From positions 1-64,000 of the forward strand of contig QZCP01000545.1 of NCBI GenBank assembly GCA_003956705.1: a stretch of 64,000 bases of DNA, in the 5' to 3' direction. The notes below the pieces were generated by a model that did not search any database, was not told the origin of the DNA, and saw nothing but the letters and a program-made list of their open reading frames with translations. The stretch's first letter is position 1. The number at the start of each line of letters is the position of its first letter. Positions 49,301 to 60,046 of the stretch are shown here, one piece after another. A program made the position numbers and the translations under genes. Source of the DNA: Brevipalpus yothersi (taxonomy: Eukaryota; Arthropoda; Arachnida; Trombidiformes; Tenuipalpidae).

Positions 49301-51195
49301 ACACAATCCACCAATGGCTATATTGCCTCTAGGAACTGGTAACGATTTAGCCCGATGTCTTCGATGGGGTCCAGGGTATGACAATGAAAGCTTAAACAAA
49401 GTGTTAAAAAAAGTGGAACATTCTACAACTGTGATGCTGGATAGATGGAAAATCGATATCAGCTCATCAGGCTCTGACAATGAGAAAGGAGATCCCATTC
49501 CGTGTAATATATTCAACAATTATTTTTCCATCGGCGTGGTAAGTTTCACCATTTTCAGCATATGGAAACCTTTCCTTCCAAGAGAAAACAGATGAAGGGC
49601 GAAAGAAAAAAAACTTTTCAAGTTCAGTTTATTTATTCATACTTTTTTCTGTTCGATGGATCAATCGTTGACAGTGGCTGTAGTTCGAAGAGTCTCTCTT
49701 CCTTCAAACTTTGAACAAAAATTATGTGTATGATGTATACATGTACATATACATGTATATATGTATTGAGATTTCATCAATATTTTTTTTCGATATTCCT
49801 TTTTTGTCTCTCAAACCGATTTGACTCGACTCGATATGCGGAACAGTATCATGAAATTTGTCAAAATTATGCAAACAATAAATTTTGTTACCAAGTTTGC
49901 TTGAGAAGGAAAAAGAAAATTTGCAAATGAAAAAAAGAAGAAGAATCGGAAAAAGGAAATGAAAACAGTTTTCCATGAGATGAATTTTTTCTTTATATGA
50001 TTTTTTTCCTCTCTCTCTCTCTTTTCCTAGGATGCATCCATAGCGATAAAGTTCCATATGGAAAGAGAAAAGCATCCAGAAAAATTCAACAGCAGAATGA
50101 AAAATAAAATGTGGTATTTTGAGTTTGCTACATCGGAAACATTTTGTGCAACTTGTAAGAATCTTCATGAAGATGTTGATGTTATGGTAAGGTTTACTTG
50201 AATTATACGATCAACCTGTCTTGATTCGAGTAGTTTTGGACAGCTATCGAAATTTGAACATGAATATTTAATGTATGTATGTATTTTTTCCCCTCTTTTT
50301 TTGATATTTTTCTTGACTTCTAGTGTGACGGTATATCACTAGACCTTCGCAATGGACCCTCTCTACAGGGAATAGCTGTTCTCAACATTCCAAGTATATA
50401 TGGTGGATCCAATCTTTGGGGAGACAATTTGAGTCACAAGAATCGAAATAAAATTCGTAAGAAAGCAAAAAAGAAACGTAAACGAGAACGTGAAAACTCG
50501 AGTAACAGTTTTTCGACAACTGATCTGAGTACTGCTATACAAGATATTGGTGATAAAATGATTGAAGTTATTGGATTAGAAAATTGTATGCATGTAGGTC
50601 AAGTGAAAGCTGGACTGAGAGCCTCTGGAAGAAGATTGGCTCAATGTTCATCAGTTGTCATAAGGTATGCAGCAAACATCACTCGAGATATTTTGACCTT
50701 TTCCTAAGAGGTTTTCCCAACCTTTCTCTGTAGTTTCTAACTAAATTTAGCATTTTCTTGATTTTAATGATTGAATTCTAGTTCTATCATCATAAAATAT
50801 CTCATACTAGCCCCTAAGATTGAAAAGTCCATGAACCTTCTCTCTCTTTCATTCAATATCATGCAAATTTCGTCATCTTTCTCTCTTTTCCCTTGCCCCT
50901 TTAGAACCAGAAAGAGATTTCCAATGCAAATTGATGGCGAACCATGGATTCAGCCTCCGTGTACGGTAAGTTGAACAAAATGATCTTCTGAATATCCATC
51001 CATCATCACCGATGAGGCTGATCAGCATAATGAAAGTGAAAATGTTTTTTCTGATAATTAATTTCTCTTTTACTATTATCACCATTTCAGATTCATATCA
51101 GTCATAAAAACCAGATGCCAATGTTAATGGCTCCAGCACCGGAGAAGAAGTCTCATTTTTCTCTTTCCTGGCTACAAAAGTGTGTGGATAAATAG
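36502..51195 (+). CDS. Dgk: Type I diacylglycerol kinase (908 aa)
   Basis: Nineteen exons: 36502-36565, 39905-39984, 40769-40924, 41866-42130, 42270-42407, 43715-43938, 45330-45449, 45564-45687, 46401-46489, 46875-46988, 47695-47793, 48143-48223, 48364-48458, 48857-49017, 49285-49538, 50031-50186, 50324-50664, 50905-50965 and 51091-51195 (2727 nt, in frame throughout). It phosphorylates diacylglycerol to phosphatidic acid and so ends protein kinase C-type signalling. Domains: RVH (from residue 1, KWEKMSPSEFEMLQ); a Ser-rich linker (about 100-234); two EF-hands (loops 274-285 and 319-330); two C1 domains (about 358-407 and 425-475); the catalytic DAGKc domain (VNPKSGG near 540, GGDGT at 591-595, LPLGTGNDLARCLRWG); and the accessory domain (HPEKFNSRMKN, IPSIYGGSNLWG, AGRRLAQCS, MQIDGEPW). 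Order and length match DGK alpha/beta/gamma, closest to beta. Intron 1 (3339 nt) contains a transposon. Confidence 0.95.
37432..37446 (+). repeat. Left terminal inverted repeat tip
   Basis: CAGTCAAAGCAAAAT, next to the target TA at 37430-37431. It matches the right tip perfectly over 15 bp. Confidence 0.93.
37440..37590 (+). repeat. Left subterminal iteron array (about six 17-bp units)
   Basis: Units with consensus TCAAAATnnnAMCAACA start at 37440, 37461, 37482, 37533 and 37574, with a degenerate unit at 37553. Offsets from the left tip are 9, 30, 51, 102, 122 and 143. Steps are 21, 21, 51, 20 and 21 bp, close to whole helical turns. Likely transposase binding sites (inferred). Confidence 0.85.
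37615..37653 (+). promoter_or_regulatory. Candidate transposase promoter (TATA-like)
   Basis: AAATATAAAA and, about 25 bp later, GTATAAAT lie 50-85 bp before the transposase ATG and just inside the left iteron array. Confidence 0.4.
37702..38700 (+). CDS. Tc1-mariner/IS630 transposase (332 aa), intact
   Basis: Single-exon cut-and-paste transposase. An N-terminal paired-type DNA-binding region comprises a first helix-turn-helix (about 10-50), an RPR-containing linker (SVSRPRTHRRKK, about 51-62) and a second helix-turn-helix (about 65-110). It is followed by the DDE catalytic domain: Asp155 in FIDETG, Asp238 in VMDNVPFHH and Glu273 in PPYSPFLNPIEN. The last two are separated by 34 residues (DD34E). 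No stop or frameshift is present over 332 codons, so the copy may be recent and active. It belongs to the IS630-like side of the superfamily, with the motif style (DETG, NYGWS, RGKSYS) I associate with elements of microsporidia and assorted invertebrates; that placement is from memory and uncertain. The start is the first ATG after the TATA-like box. Confidence 0.93.
   Translation: MSRREKVSIEMKEFVMREFRKGEKQKDIAARLEINYNTVRSIIHSTIKHGSVSRPRTHRRKKLESIHVEFILARLDVDCQKTRGELAELIEINFNISVCESTIGNYLHNTLNFSFKRISPVPERRNSEDVIKKRKEYAFKFLEMDQNREKVFFIDETGIQVHARLNYGWSKKGGRANVPVHAIRGKSYSICAAMSCESLFFYEVKDSGYGTDSFIDYLRQFLGYLDESSIEGAYIVMDNVPFHHAELVENLIGATTHRLEFLPPYSPFLNPIENLFNQLKHYVKKFKPKDHDEVFRGVELASQMVSSQECLNYYTHMMKYIPKCIQEAVIEN
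38701..38853 (-). repeat. Right subterminal iteron array (six 17-bp units)
   Basis: On the minus strand, units related to TCAAAATnnnAMCAACA start 9, 31, 52, 103, 124 and 145 bp from the right tip (from 38853 down to 38717). A very weak extra unit is at 76. The innermost unit ends directly at the transposase stop codon. The offsets mirror those of the left array. Confidence 0.85.
38847..38861 (-). repeat. Right terminal inverted repeat tip
   Basis: Reads CAGTCAAAGCAAAAT on the minus strand; target TA at 38862-38863. Confidence 0.93.
41487..41559. repeat. (GA)n microsatellite in DGK intron 3
   Basis: Perfect GA run of about 36 units between the third and fourth coding exons. Confidence 0.95.
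43449..43496. repeat. (GA)n microsatellite in DGK intron 5
   Basis: GA run with one G insertion. Confidence 0.9.
46345..46386. repeat. (CT)n tract at the DGK intron 8 acceptor
   Basis: CT run that ends about 14 nt before the exon at 46401. It serves as an extended polypyrimidine tract. Confidence 0.9.
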
Positions 51196-52499
51196 CTGGA
51201 AAAAAAATCATCTCATAAGAAAAAATCATTTGACTTAACTTAATCATCTCCATCGATCCATCATAACCTTTCATCGAGTTGAACATTCCTGTTTTAAGCT
51301 TTTTCTTATAACTTATCACTATCAACTACTGACTGTGAGCATTTTAGTTAGTTAAGGCGAGAAAAAGAAAATTCATTCCCTACTGGCCAAAATCGATTAA
51401 TATCATTGATAAATATCATTGTCACTGTTAGTCTAACCAATTCCCTAGTTTTCATTGAAGCTTTATCAGAGCCGTTCTGAAGAAATCCTTTTCCTACATC
51501 GATTTCAAGCCAACGTCAACACCAACACACTAGTCAATGTGTGCGAGTGTCTGTTGAAAAAAGTTTCATCAAACTTTTTAATCAGAAGATGATACAAGTG
51601 CCATCACTCCGATTGAGTGCCATGTATGTTGGCTTGAAATTGATTCAGTAACTGTGATATACGAAGGGAGAAAGTATGCCATGTTGGTCAATATATCTGT
51701 TCAATTGTTATGTATGATAACTGATTCTCTTTGAACCTCTCTTTCTTTCTTTTTCTCATTTTTTCTGAAAATTCTGAAACAATCAAAACAATTCCGATAT
51801 GTTTTTTTTGAATGAGCTCTATTCACATTCCCATTACTCAACACTAGTAGTTAACTGGTGGTGAAAATTTCATAGTTAATTATTCAACTTTCTTGGAGAA
51901 AATTTTGAACATATTCGTTGTGGATTGACATTCCAATAAATTGATGACAAGAATTTTTAAACATTTAAAATTTTTTCACTTTATTCTAGACACAAAACTG
52001 GTGCTCTATATTTGAATTAAACATAAGTTTCTCTGGAAAGTTCTCATTCAACATGAAAATTCTTAACAAATGATGAGCTCCAATTCTTCTTCATTAAAAA
52101 CGAAATCCTACCTTATCAAAGTGGGCAAAAAATGATGTGATAAAGCTTTTTTCTTCACTAGATAACAGATGGCTAATTGGATGACTCCGATGATAAGGTT
52201 GATTATTGTGAAATGGTCACAGTTTACATTTCTTACCTTTTTTTCGAAAGTTTTTCACCTCAAATTCATAGTATTAAGGTCAAATCAATCATCTTTTGTC
52301 ACAAAATCGAAGATGGGCTCGAAAAAGCCTCTTCCGGGCACCTCTTTTATTTATCATCATAATCATCTGAATTATCTGATATGTATATTTTTGATGATCA
52401 GCCAATCCTCTTGAAAATCGGATTATCTTTCAGAATCGTTTTTATTGATGATTCAAATAGAGTTATGTTGAATTTTATGTATTCATCATTCACTGATAG
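51196..52499. other. DGK 3' flank, no gene recognised
   Basis: AT-rich. Short open stretches near 52169-52414 and 52177-52362 resemble nothing I know. No clear terminator or repeat. Confidence 0.45.
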
Positions 52500-52920
52500 A
52501 TTTTGAACCAATTGATGAATCGGTTGAATTGAATTCTAAATTCCAAAATGGTCAGTTGGGAGACACATTATCACACCTTATTGAATTGAGATCATCACCT
52601 CATCTCAATGGTTGTCACAATTTTTATGATCTTTTTCACGCTTCGGTCCGATCTATCGTTGTTATGCGCAAATTATCACTTGATATTATAGGTGGTATGG
52701 TCATTAAAAACTCACCTATTTTTGTAAAAGCTCGGCCAATTATCAGGATCATGAGAACTTTTCCATTCCGAATCTTACCTTCTAAGTAAGAAGGAAAGAA
52801 AGAACCATTAAAAGATTTTGGAAACATCAACTTACCCAACATACACCTTCTTTACCATGTCTTCTCAGGAAACATGTCCAAACAATAATCGGACAGAATT
52901 TATGACCAATCGTTTTTCTG

Positions 52921-52962
<42 letters not shown>

Positions 52963-53315
52963 CGATCTTGTGAAAAAATTTTCAACTCCATCATCTATTG
53001 GATCCTAATATTTTGTTTTCATTCATGTATATTTTCAGCTTCTTTCTCTCTCATAAACATTTGATGATTATTTTGATGTGTTTTTTCTGCTTCCTCCAAA
53101 ACTTTTGGTGCATGCAAAAAGTATTTCCAAAACAAGTTCCAATACAAGGATCAACACAAGAGTTTCTATCACATTCATCATTGCAAGCCACTCCTGTTGC
53201 CAGAACGAGGTTCATCTGTTGCGTTCATCACGTTTTCTTTTCCGATCTTCACTTTCTATCGGCAAAAAACCGATCATTTCTGATTGCACGCGAACAGGTG
53301 AACAACAACAAATGA
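52500..53315 (+). CDS. Unrecognised candidate gene, two exons, 5' end unknown
   Basis: Exon 52500-52785 lies between an acceptor-like CACTGATAG and a strong donor AA|GTAAGA. It joins in phase to 53039-53315 (acceptor TATATTTTCAG), which ends in TAA. Together they give about 187 codons with no stop. The first exon encodes a mixed-polarity stretch (DFEPIDESVELN...DTLSHLIELR). The second begins with a hydrophobic, possibly membrane, segment (HLMIILMCFFCFLQ) followed by a polar tail. No in-frame ATG near the start, so an upstream exon would be needed. Frame agreement across the junction is the only support, and chance cannot be excluded. No family is recognised. Confidence 0.25.
52928..52959. repeat. 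(CT)n microsatellite
   Basis: CT run within the intron-like segment of the candidate gene. Confidence 0.9.
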
Positions 53316-53347
53316 GATAGTCAAAAAAGTTCAGACGAAGTCAAGAT

Positions 53348-53353
53348 TTTATT
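53348..53353 (-). terminator. Poly(A) signal AATAAA for the Gly/Tyr-rich gene
   Basis: Plus-strand TTTATT, 74 nt downstream of the stop codon. Confidence 0.7.
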
Positions 53354-53426
53354 TCATCATCATAATGGAACAATATCTATTAACTTCATCTTGATCATTT
53401 CAAATCAATTTCGGGTGGGTTCTGAT

Positions 53427-54118
53427 CTAATAACCATAGCCAGATGAGCTTCCGCCACCGGCACCAAATCCATAGCCGCTTGAGCCTCCGTATGGGCCTC
53501 CGTATGAGCTTCCGCCACCAGCTCCAAATCCATAGCCTGAGCCACCTATAGGTTAAAATAGAATGATTCCGATTTAAAATGATCTACTCATTTGAAAGAG
53601 CTCGACTGTTGATCATGGAAGGCAGCATAATTTGCTCATTTTCATCAATTGAAATGATCAACTTACCACCATATGGACCGCCGTATGAGGATCCACCGCC
53701 AGCACCGAATCCGTAGCCGGAGGCACCTGAATCAGATTGATTAGGTGATGAGTTTTAGATCGAAAACTATTAGCCTCATCGTATTGGTGAGGAAATATTG
53801 CTGATTGATGCGGAAAACTTACCACCGTATGGTCCATAGCTGCTACCACTTCCAGCACCGAATCCATAGCCTGAGCCACCTCCATATCTGGACGGAAAGG
53901 GAAAGGAGGAAGATCAAGAAAAATTTAGAGTCAGAATCACAGCATAAAACGATTGGAGACATTGGCACACCAAGATCTTTGGGAATGATGATGAAGGTAC
54001 ATGATGTAAAGGAAGAAAAGAATTAAGCATACCTGGCAGGGTATGGTCGTGGGTAAGCGTTGGTGAGACCAAGAATGACAACGAAGAGAAGGAAGGCAAC
54101 CAGAGATTTGGCGGACAT
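53427..54118 (-). CDS. Secreted Gly/Tyr-rich repeat protein (109 aa)
   Basis: Four exons on the minus strand: 54118-54033, 53887-53823, 53726-53667 and 53545-53427 (330 nt, in frame; introns 145, 96 and 121 nt). Exon 1 encodes a clear signal peptide (KSLVAFLLFVVILGLTNA) and YPRPYPAR. The mature part has four copies of a ~20-residue unit built on GYGFGAGxGSSYG(G)PYGG, and the last copy ends GYGY. Exons 2 and 3 each encode one unit and exon 4 two; the introns between units are phase 1. Gly/Tyr-rich secreted proteins occur in cuticle, silk and glue and among antimicrobial peptides; cuticle or another extracellular matrix is the best guess. A TATA box at 54224-54231 suggests strong, stage- or tissue-restricted expression. 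Confidence 0.85.
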
Positions 54119-54223
54119 GTTGATAAGAGTGTTGGGTTTTGGGTTTTTCACAAAGAAAGCAAGAGAAGATGAGCTGAAGACGATTGTTGAGAGTGGAATG
54201 AAAAAGTGAAGCGATTTCGGCTG

Positions 54224-54231
54224 TTTATATA
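54224..54231 (-). promoter_or_regulatory. TATA box (TATATAAA) of the Gly/Tyr-rich gene
   Basis: On the minus strand, TATATAAA lies about 106 bp before the ATG, which predicts a start site near 54200 and a ~80-nt leader. Confidence 0.75.
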
Positions 54232-55634
54232 CACCTCGGCGAAGCCAAACAGGAAGGTAAGCCTCCGAACTTTTGTGTGTATGTGTTTCCGAGAGCACTT
54301 TTTCTTAGCCCAGCGACCTGAACCGGTTCACTGAGGTAAGTTAATGAGTTAAGAAAATTTTACTCTCTTTCTTAACAACTGTGCAAGAAAGTAAGAAAGA
54401 AATAAAGAGAGAAAGAAAGAGAAAGAGAGAGAAAGAGAGAGAGAGCGATCTATTCTCATTTTCAGGTCCCACACCGGAATATTTGAGCCCGCCCGGGATT
54501 GACTTTTGTTTCACTGAGACCAAAAATCATTGACCGAAATTATGCAACAACAGCTGATATGCATAAAGGTGAAGGGAAAGTGAAAGAGAAAAAGAAGAAG
54601 AAGAAGATGGAGAAGGAGATGAGGAACCCCTTCAGGTTCATCTTTATTCACATCAGCTTCACTTTCATCCACTTTGTCCATATAATAATAATGATAATCT
54701 CAATTTTTCGGGTTATCAACCCGGCACAGAACAAGTTTGCCCCAGCACAAAATTAATAGACAGTAAAGAAAAGCTGGGTCTCTCTCTCTTGCTTTAGCTC
54801 TGGCTCTGAGTACTTTCAGACTTAATTTCATTTTTTAACTAACTCTTTCTCTTTTTTCATTACCATGCTGATTAGTTCTTTGCCGGAATGATCACAGGAA
54901 AATCATCATTCTAGAGATCAGAATCATGACCTCCACCATCGAGACGTATTCTCGGGTGACTTGAACTTGCTTATTCCGTGATTTTGTTACTAGGCACTTC
55001 ATTCTGTTCCTCTGATCATTAATCATAAATAGAGTTGCGCAAGATAATATTTTTTAAACACATCATGTTCCTCCTTCCAGGCATAAGTAATCAGGGTGGC
55101 TCAGCGATGATTGTTATTTGCCGGAGAAAAAAAAAGTTAGTTAGATCGATAGATAGTGAGAGCGATGGCCACCTTATCATATCGGCTCTATGAATGCCAA
55201 TGTCCTCCAGAACGAGATTCATGTACATATATATATTCATACAGTAGTGTGTTTAAAGTAAAGGGTAAGAAAAAATTCGTAACCACTTATTGAGCTGTTG
55301 ATGACAGTAGATGCTATGATAGATCTAGCGGTTCACTTTTAATTGTCCAATGTTCATCAGATAATGCTACTTAACGGTACTGATTCAGATCTGTTGGTGA
55401 TGCCTTGATGCACTCATATACACACATACGGTGTGTATGTAGAATTTTTTTTAATAATGGCTCAGAAAGAGCGTTGGCATTGTCATTAGGAAACACTTAG
55501 TGCACCTAATTCAGCCAAAGATTTTGCCCTCTCTCTCTCTATCATATTATGGCGTAATCTTTTACATGGATTCCCTTAAAGAATCTTTCTTGATCATTAT
55601 CATAATCAGCGTAAAGTGTAGCTCGTGTTTGAAA

Positions 55635-55637
<3 letters not shown>

Positions 55638-55676
<39 letters not shown>
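55638..55676. repeat. (CT)n microsatellite left of gap
   Basis: CT run that ends at the N gap. Confidence 0.95.
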
Positions 55677-56083
55677 NNNNNNNNNNNNNNNNNNNNNNNN
55701 NNNNNNNNNNNNNNNNNNNNNNNNNNNNNNNNNNNNNNNNNNNNNNNNNNNNNNNNNNNNNNNNNNNNNNNNNNNNNNNNNNNNNNNNNNNNNNNNNNNN
55801 NNNNNNNNNNNNNNNNNNNNNNNNNNNNNNNNNNNNNNNNNNNNNNNNNNNNNNNNNNNNNNNNNNNNNNNNNNNNNNNNNNNNNNNNNNNNNNNNNNNN
55901 NNNNNNNNNNNNNNNNNNNNNNNNNNNNNNNNNNNNNNNNNNNNNNNNNNNNNNNNNNNNNNNNNNNNNNNNNNNNNNNNNNNNNNNNNNNNNNNNNNNN
56001 NNNNNNNNNNNNNNNNNNNNNNNNNNNNNNNNNNNNNNNNNNNNNNNNNNNNNNNNNNNNNNNNNNNNNNNNNNNNNNNNNNN
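55677..56083. other. Assembly gap (407 N)
   Basis: Run of N. Left flank is (CT)n, right flank is (TCTA)n, so the missing sequence probably contains the change from one repeat type to the other. Confidence 0.99.
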
Positions 56084-56106
56084 TCTATCTATCTATCTAT
56101 CTATCT
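56084..56106. repeat. (TCTA)n tetranucleotide repeat right of gap
   Basis: About five and a half TCTA units that start at the gap edge. Confidence 0.9.
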
Positions 56107-57505
56107 CCACTAACGGATCGTCAACCCTTTCACCAGCCCAAATTATGGGACCCAAGTTCATCAACTTTTCACTATTATGTTTCTCTTCCCGGTCCTTGGC
56201 CCATCATTTACAGATCAGAGACACTTGATTCATCTTATCATATCATTCTCATTTGGACATGTGTCAGATTAAACCATGACTATATCAGTCCAATAATGTA
56301 ACCTTTTTTCGTGCTTATTGAAAATGCAATCATGGAGTGGATTCGCTTGTCCTTGCTTGAAACATGGGAAGAAGAGAGAAGAGATCATCTTTCGACACAA
56401 GTTTCATCAAATCATGCAGAAAAATCGTTTTTTTCTTCTACTTCATTTGATTTATTTGACTTATCAAACATTTTTTGGAACACGATTCCATCTGCATTTT
56501 TCATTCAAACATTCAGCATCCAACATTCATGAGTGAACATATTTTTTTCTTGCTTTCTCTCTTTTCCTACAATCTATGCTTATCACAAGTAGTGATAGGA
56601 TTTGCATCTATTTAAATTGAGTTAGAAAGAAAAAACTGAGGAAATAAAAACACTTTTTTGATAGCTTAAATTCACTTTCGAATCACTTAAGAAGAGCAAT
56701 CTTGAATTTTGAATGGTGAAACATAAAAATGCTCTCGACAACATGAATGTTTCACAATATTCCAGTATCAAAAAGGCTAACTATTCTTCCGAATTGGCCA
56801 GAAGGCAATCATGCTGTCACTTCAAATAGTATATATATATTCAAATTGTATCTGGAAGCTGAACCATGTCGAGAGAGAGAGATGAAATGAGCTATCATGA
56901 TCCACGAAAGTTTTTGAGCATCAATTAAGACATGAGATTGATCAGGAGTTCTGATATACAAGATCGATTAGCCTAGCCCGGTCGAGATTAATGTTGATTA
57001 AGTTAGATCCAGATCACCATCATCAGTCTGATCAGATCAGATGAGCTCACTAATACGATTGATGCTAAAAGAAAAATGTTTCACTACTCCTCGAATGTTT
57101 AATCAGAATCTCGAAAAACAGCTTCTGTAGGTAAAGCTAAATTATCATGATGATCATGAGAGACTATTTTGCTTGCCTCCTCTTTTTCCTTTCCTTCCAT
57201 TCTTGACACTGATTAGTCGTGAATAATAGTATCAGCTCTTTCTTTTTCAACAATCATCACCGAAAAAAAATGTTTCAAGAGTACCTCTCACACTTTATCA
57301 AACTGACCACTGAGAAAGAGGTAAAGAGAGGGAGAGGAAGAGAAAGAGAGGCCATTTGCATAAAAAGAGTGATAAAGAATGGTGACAGTGTTCAATTGTT
57401 CACGACGAGAAAGTGGGTCTAATTTTGGTCATTCTCACGCTCACCTTCGATTGGGAACAAAGTTCCTAAACCTTGAAACGCATACATATACAAACAAACA
57501 ATAGA

Positions 57506-57511
57506 TTTATT
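57506..57511 (-). terminator. Poly(A) signal AATAAA for the Ser/His-rich gene
   Basis: Plus-strand TTTATT, 83 nt downstream of the stop codon. Confidence 0.6.
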
Positions 57512-57593
57512 CATAGTCAAACAATAATTAAACTTTTGACAACATAAGAAAAGACGATGACTCGAGAGAAATGATCACCAGATTCATCTTATC

Positions 57594-58557
57594 TCACGGA
57601 CTTGGTGTGGGCAATGATGAGGATTGAGAAGAGGATGGAGATGATGAAGAAGAAGAGGATGAAGCTGACGCGTCTATCGTGGAAACTGTCGGCGAAGAAG
57701 TAACGGTACTTTCGTCATGCTTTGGCAGTACTTTGATATCGGTTCCATCTGAATTGAGTAATGTATTATCTCTGGTGTTTACACTATTTTGTTTATAATG
57801 TGGGTGCTTCTTGCTTAACTTTTTACCATTTATACCATTCACACGATCTTTGATGGTAAATTTAATCAATCGAGTGTCCGGTGTATAGAATGCGGAACGA
57901 TAAGCACCTGGACTCCACTGTTTGGTATTCTTGGGAATCCAGCCATTATGGACAGGATGACTTGGTAGATGGGAATTTTGAACAAATGGACTCATGAATG
58001 ATGATCCGGCAATAGATGAAGTTGCTCTTAGGTCATCACTATCAATTGCTCGACCATCACTTGGGTCCTCATACTCTTCAGATTGATCTCTTCCATCTTT
58101 TTCATCTCCCTTTGATTGCTGCTCTTCTTGCTGCTGTTTCACCAACAGCTGTTGTTGTGATGCTTGATTCTTTTTGATCATCATCTTGCTCTTTTTCATC
58201 TTCTTCATTTGATCAACAACAACACTGGAGGAGGATGGTGATGATACTATAGGGGTGGACATGGATCGAAGTATGGAGGATGCGAATGAGGGCTCCAGAT
58301 AGCTGTTAACTGCGGATAGATGATTCTCTTGTGATTCTCCAAACTCATCCGCACTGTGGCCATTCCCTTGAGCAAGTTCCAAATCACTGGCAAAAAGAAA
58401 ATAGAATCGCATAATTAGACATCGATAAGCCTCGATTCTCATGCCCTGTTCAATGAATGAAAGAGAGCAGCCTCTCTCCATTGAAGACATACTTTTTAAT
58501 AAGGCAACAGATTAATAGCCTTCTCATATCATGTCCGAAGGTGACGGACAGCATGAA

Positions 58558-58605
<48 letters not shown>

Positions 58606-58853
58606 CATCGGAATGCTTGAGATTTTTTGAAAACCCTACCGTCACTATGCCTCATAATGATGGTCGAGATCGGTGAGAGCATTTAGAATTATTAATAGTC
58701 TCTTTTTCTTTCTCTCTCTCTCTCTCTCTCTCTCTCCATCTCACACGTTAAGCTACTGATCTTGATGGTGGTAAACCATCAAAAAGATGGTCAACCAGTG
58801 AAGCTAGAGCTTCAGGAAAAATAAGTTATAGAGATAAGGACGAGAGATGGTCA

Positions 58854-58921
<68 letters not shown>

Positions 58922-59447
58922 ACTAACGATGGTGAAATGTGATAGATTTTGTGGTGCTGATATGTCTACAATCTTTACAGTAAGTTTGTTTCTTATTGAT
59001 GATCAATTTAAATGCTGAGTATCACATAGTTAGTAAGAAGAGTCAGTTTAAACTCAATAAATCGATAGTGAAGAGAGAGGAAGAGAGAGAGAAAAAAGAA
59101 AAAATAACCTCAAAAAAGAGTTGTTTAAGAGAATCATAAGAAGATGTAATTGAATTGAGTCAATCATGAGCAAAAGATTAAAGGTACCAAATGATACGAT
59201 TGTTATCATCCGATTTCAGTTGAGTAGGATTCCAAAAAGCACAAATACAACAGCTACAACTCTTTAATGAGAACTTACAACTGAAAGGGTAACTTTTATT
59301 GTAATACCCAAAAAAAGATCTATCAGTTGTTAAAATCGATGGTCAAGTGATATATGTTTGCACGAGTCGAAAAAGAATTAGCATGAGAAGAAGAAGCATA
59401 GTTTAAATTAAGAGTCCATCGTATACATCAGAACTTTAGAACATGAA

Positions 59448-59485
<38 letters not shown>

Positions 59486-60015
59486 GCTCAGTGTTTCTGA
59501 AAGTTAACCAGTTCGTGATTGTTCTCTCGATCTTATTCCAAATAGCTTCACATCAAATTTCATTGAAATTCCCGAAAGAGCGAGCGAGAGAGAGAGGAGA
59601 GTAATCTAATTTTATGTAGGAAGAAAAAATTCCAATAGAACGGGAGAGAGAAGCAATTTAATCATCCCTAATATCAAATGTCCATCCTGGATCGCACTTA
59701 GTGTCCATCTTGGAGAGGTGACAACTGATCCGGGCTCATATTATGGACCTCAAGGCTCTATCTCTCATAAGTGACTAAAGCCTATTCATATGTTTGATGA
59801 TGTGAGAAAGAAAATGAGGTGGCCTGAGAGGATAAAGTGAGTGAGAGAGAGAAAGAGAGAGAAGATAATGTCTTGCTATTATCAAAGGTCACTGTTTATG
59901 CAAATGGTTATGAGTCCTGTCGATGATGATCAATCTACTTTGCCAATTTAGCAAGTGCCTACCTTCAGAAGTACAGTGTATATAGTGTGTTCATGTTCAT
60001 AGCTTAGATGTGTGT

Positions 60016-60046
<31 letters not shown>

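Larger units (their letters stand above)
54232..57505. other. Intergenic, no gene recognised
   Basis: Holds a GA-rich stretch (54385-54445), the second assembly gap, and AT-rich unique sequence. No coding signal found. Confidence 0.5.

Noticed and set aside
55500..56228. Open frame across the second gap
   Set aside because: Same reason: simple repeats plus N.
58387..58490. Start of the exon 2 frame of the orphan gene at an internal ATG (MSSMERG...)
   Set aside because: As a main start it lacks a signal peptide and ignores a good acceptor (TTCTTTTTGCCAG) that joins in phase to the upstream secreted exon.
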